Virus record (IMG/VR): IMGVR_UViG_3300046804_002762
Location: 31,681 to 95,680 of that record
Length of the DNA stretch: 64,000 nucleotides
Origin: a virus
Strand: one strand, 5' to 3'
Below the pieces are notes generated by a model. The model saw only the letters and a program-made list of their open reading frames with translations, was not told the origin of the DNA and searched no databases. The translations under genes were made by a program, and so were the position numbers. This document shows, piece by piece, positions 63,913-64,000 of the stretch. How positions within the stretch are numbered: the first letter of the stretch is position 1; the number at the start of each line of letters is the position of its first letter.

Positions 63913-64000
63913 ATGAAATCTTTCAAGCAATTTATCTCAGAATCAGTTAATATTGCTGGCGATTTCACAGGAAATCTTTATATTGGTGCTCAACCGGAAC
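63913..64000 (+). CDS. Partial gene with capsid-targeting-like N-terminus
   Basis: Cut by the window end after 29 codons. MKSFKQFISES fits the T4 capsid-targeting pattern, then VNIAGDFTGNLYIGAQPE. In this position T4-like phages have gp68 and then gp21; the N-terminus favours a small head protein rather than the protease. One base after the previous stop. Confidence 0.5.
   Translation, partial: MKSFKQFISESVNIAGDFTGNLYIGAQPE

Noticed and set aside
1-64000. tRNA genes, integrase, photosynthesis or other host metabolic genes
   Set aside because: Looked for T-loop-like GGTTCGAATCC patterns and for familiar proteins of these types by eye; none was found. A tRNA scan would be decisive.

Overview
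The window is part of a T4-like myovirus that infects cyanobacteria (a cyanomyovirus). From about 27 to 64 kb it carries the T4-type virion genes in T4/cyanophage order: gp25, gp6, a giant baseplate-associated protein, gp8, a DUF4815 protein, gp13, gp14, gp15, gp16, gp17 (terminase), gp18 (sheath), gp19 (tube), gp20 (portal) and the start of the prohead-core genes. The cyanobacterial host is inferred from many small conserved proteins that I recognise as typical of marine Synechococcus/Prochlorococcus T4-like phages; no host metabolic gene lies in the window. The DNA is visibly AT-rich, and every gene is on the + strand except two homing-endonuclease genes.

Layout. (1) 0-5.8 kb: an HNH homing endonuclease behind a terminator/late-promoter hairpin, then a dense chain of tiny genes, many membrane-bound, that overlap by 1-14 bases, and a basic protein whose N-terminus resembles the T4 capsid-targeting sequence. 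(2) 5.8-24.1 kb: a region of about 60 small genes built as modules. Sixteen copies of a 37-base direct repeat, each ending in a TATAGT-like -10 box at a fixed offset, stand before single genes or short runs of genes. The larger genes here are an SF2 helicase, an unknown 328-aa protein, a PD-(D/E)XK-like nuclease overlapping an N6-adenine methylase, and a KxDG nucleotidyltransferase (ligase-like) protein. Homing genes (a minus-strand HNH, a minus-strand GIY-YIG, a NUMOD-type protein and a GIY-YIG fossil) interrupt the region. (3) 24.1-27 kb: an intergenic switch region with a strong sigma70-type promoter and a GC-rich hairpin, then small late-type genes and a glycosyltransferase. (4) 27-64 kb: the virion assembly operon, with ATAAATA-core late promoters before most genes.

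How it works together. The module repeats look like early or middle promoters that need an activator, because they have a -10 box and a conserved upstream box but no -35. Classic sigma70 promoters occur at a few places (about 0.76, 2.1, 6.6, 22.46 and 24.14 kb). Late genes use TATAAATA-type boxes. Three homing-type loci share one cassette: a terminator hairpin and a TATAAATA promoter lie inside the loop of a larger inverted repeat, and the 3' arm starts exactly 4 bases after TATAAATA in every copy. By analogy with T4 genes e, soc and I-TevI, read-through RNA would hide the downstream start while late RNA would not. The most interesting items are this cassette, the 16-copy promoter repeat, the nuclease-methylase-ligase-like island marked by its own repeat sub-variant, several broken genes caught in the act (an HNH-split gene, a one-base GIY-YIG frameshift, a frameshifted small gene), a conserved gene whose best start codon is AUC, and a 700-aa mosaic protein between the two terminase genes.
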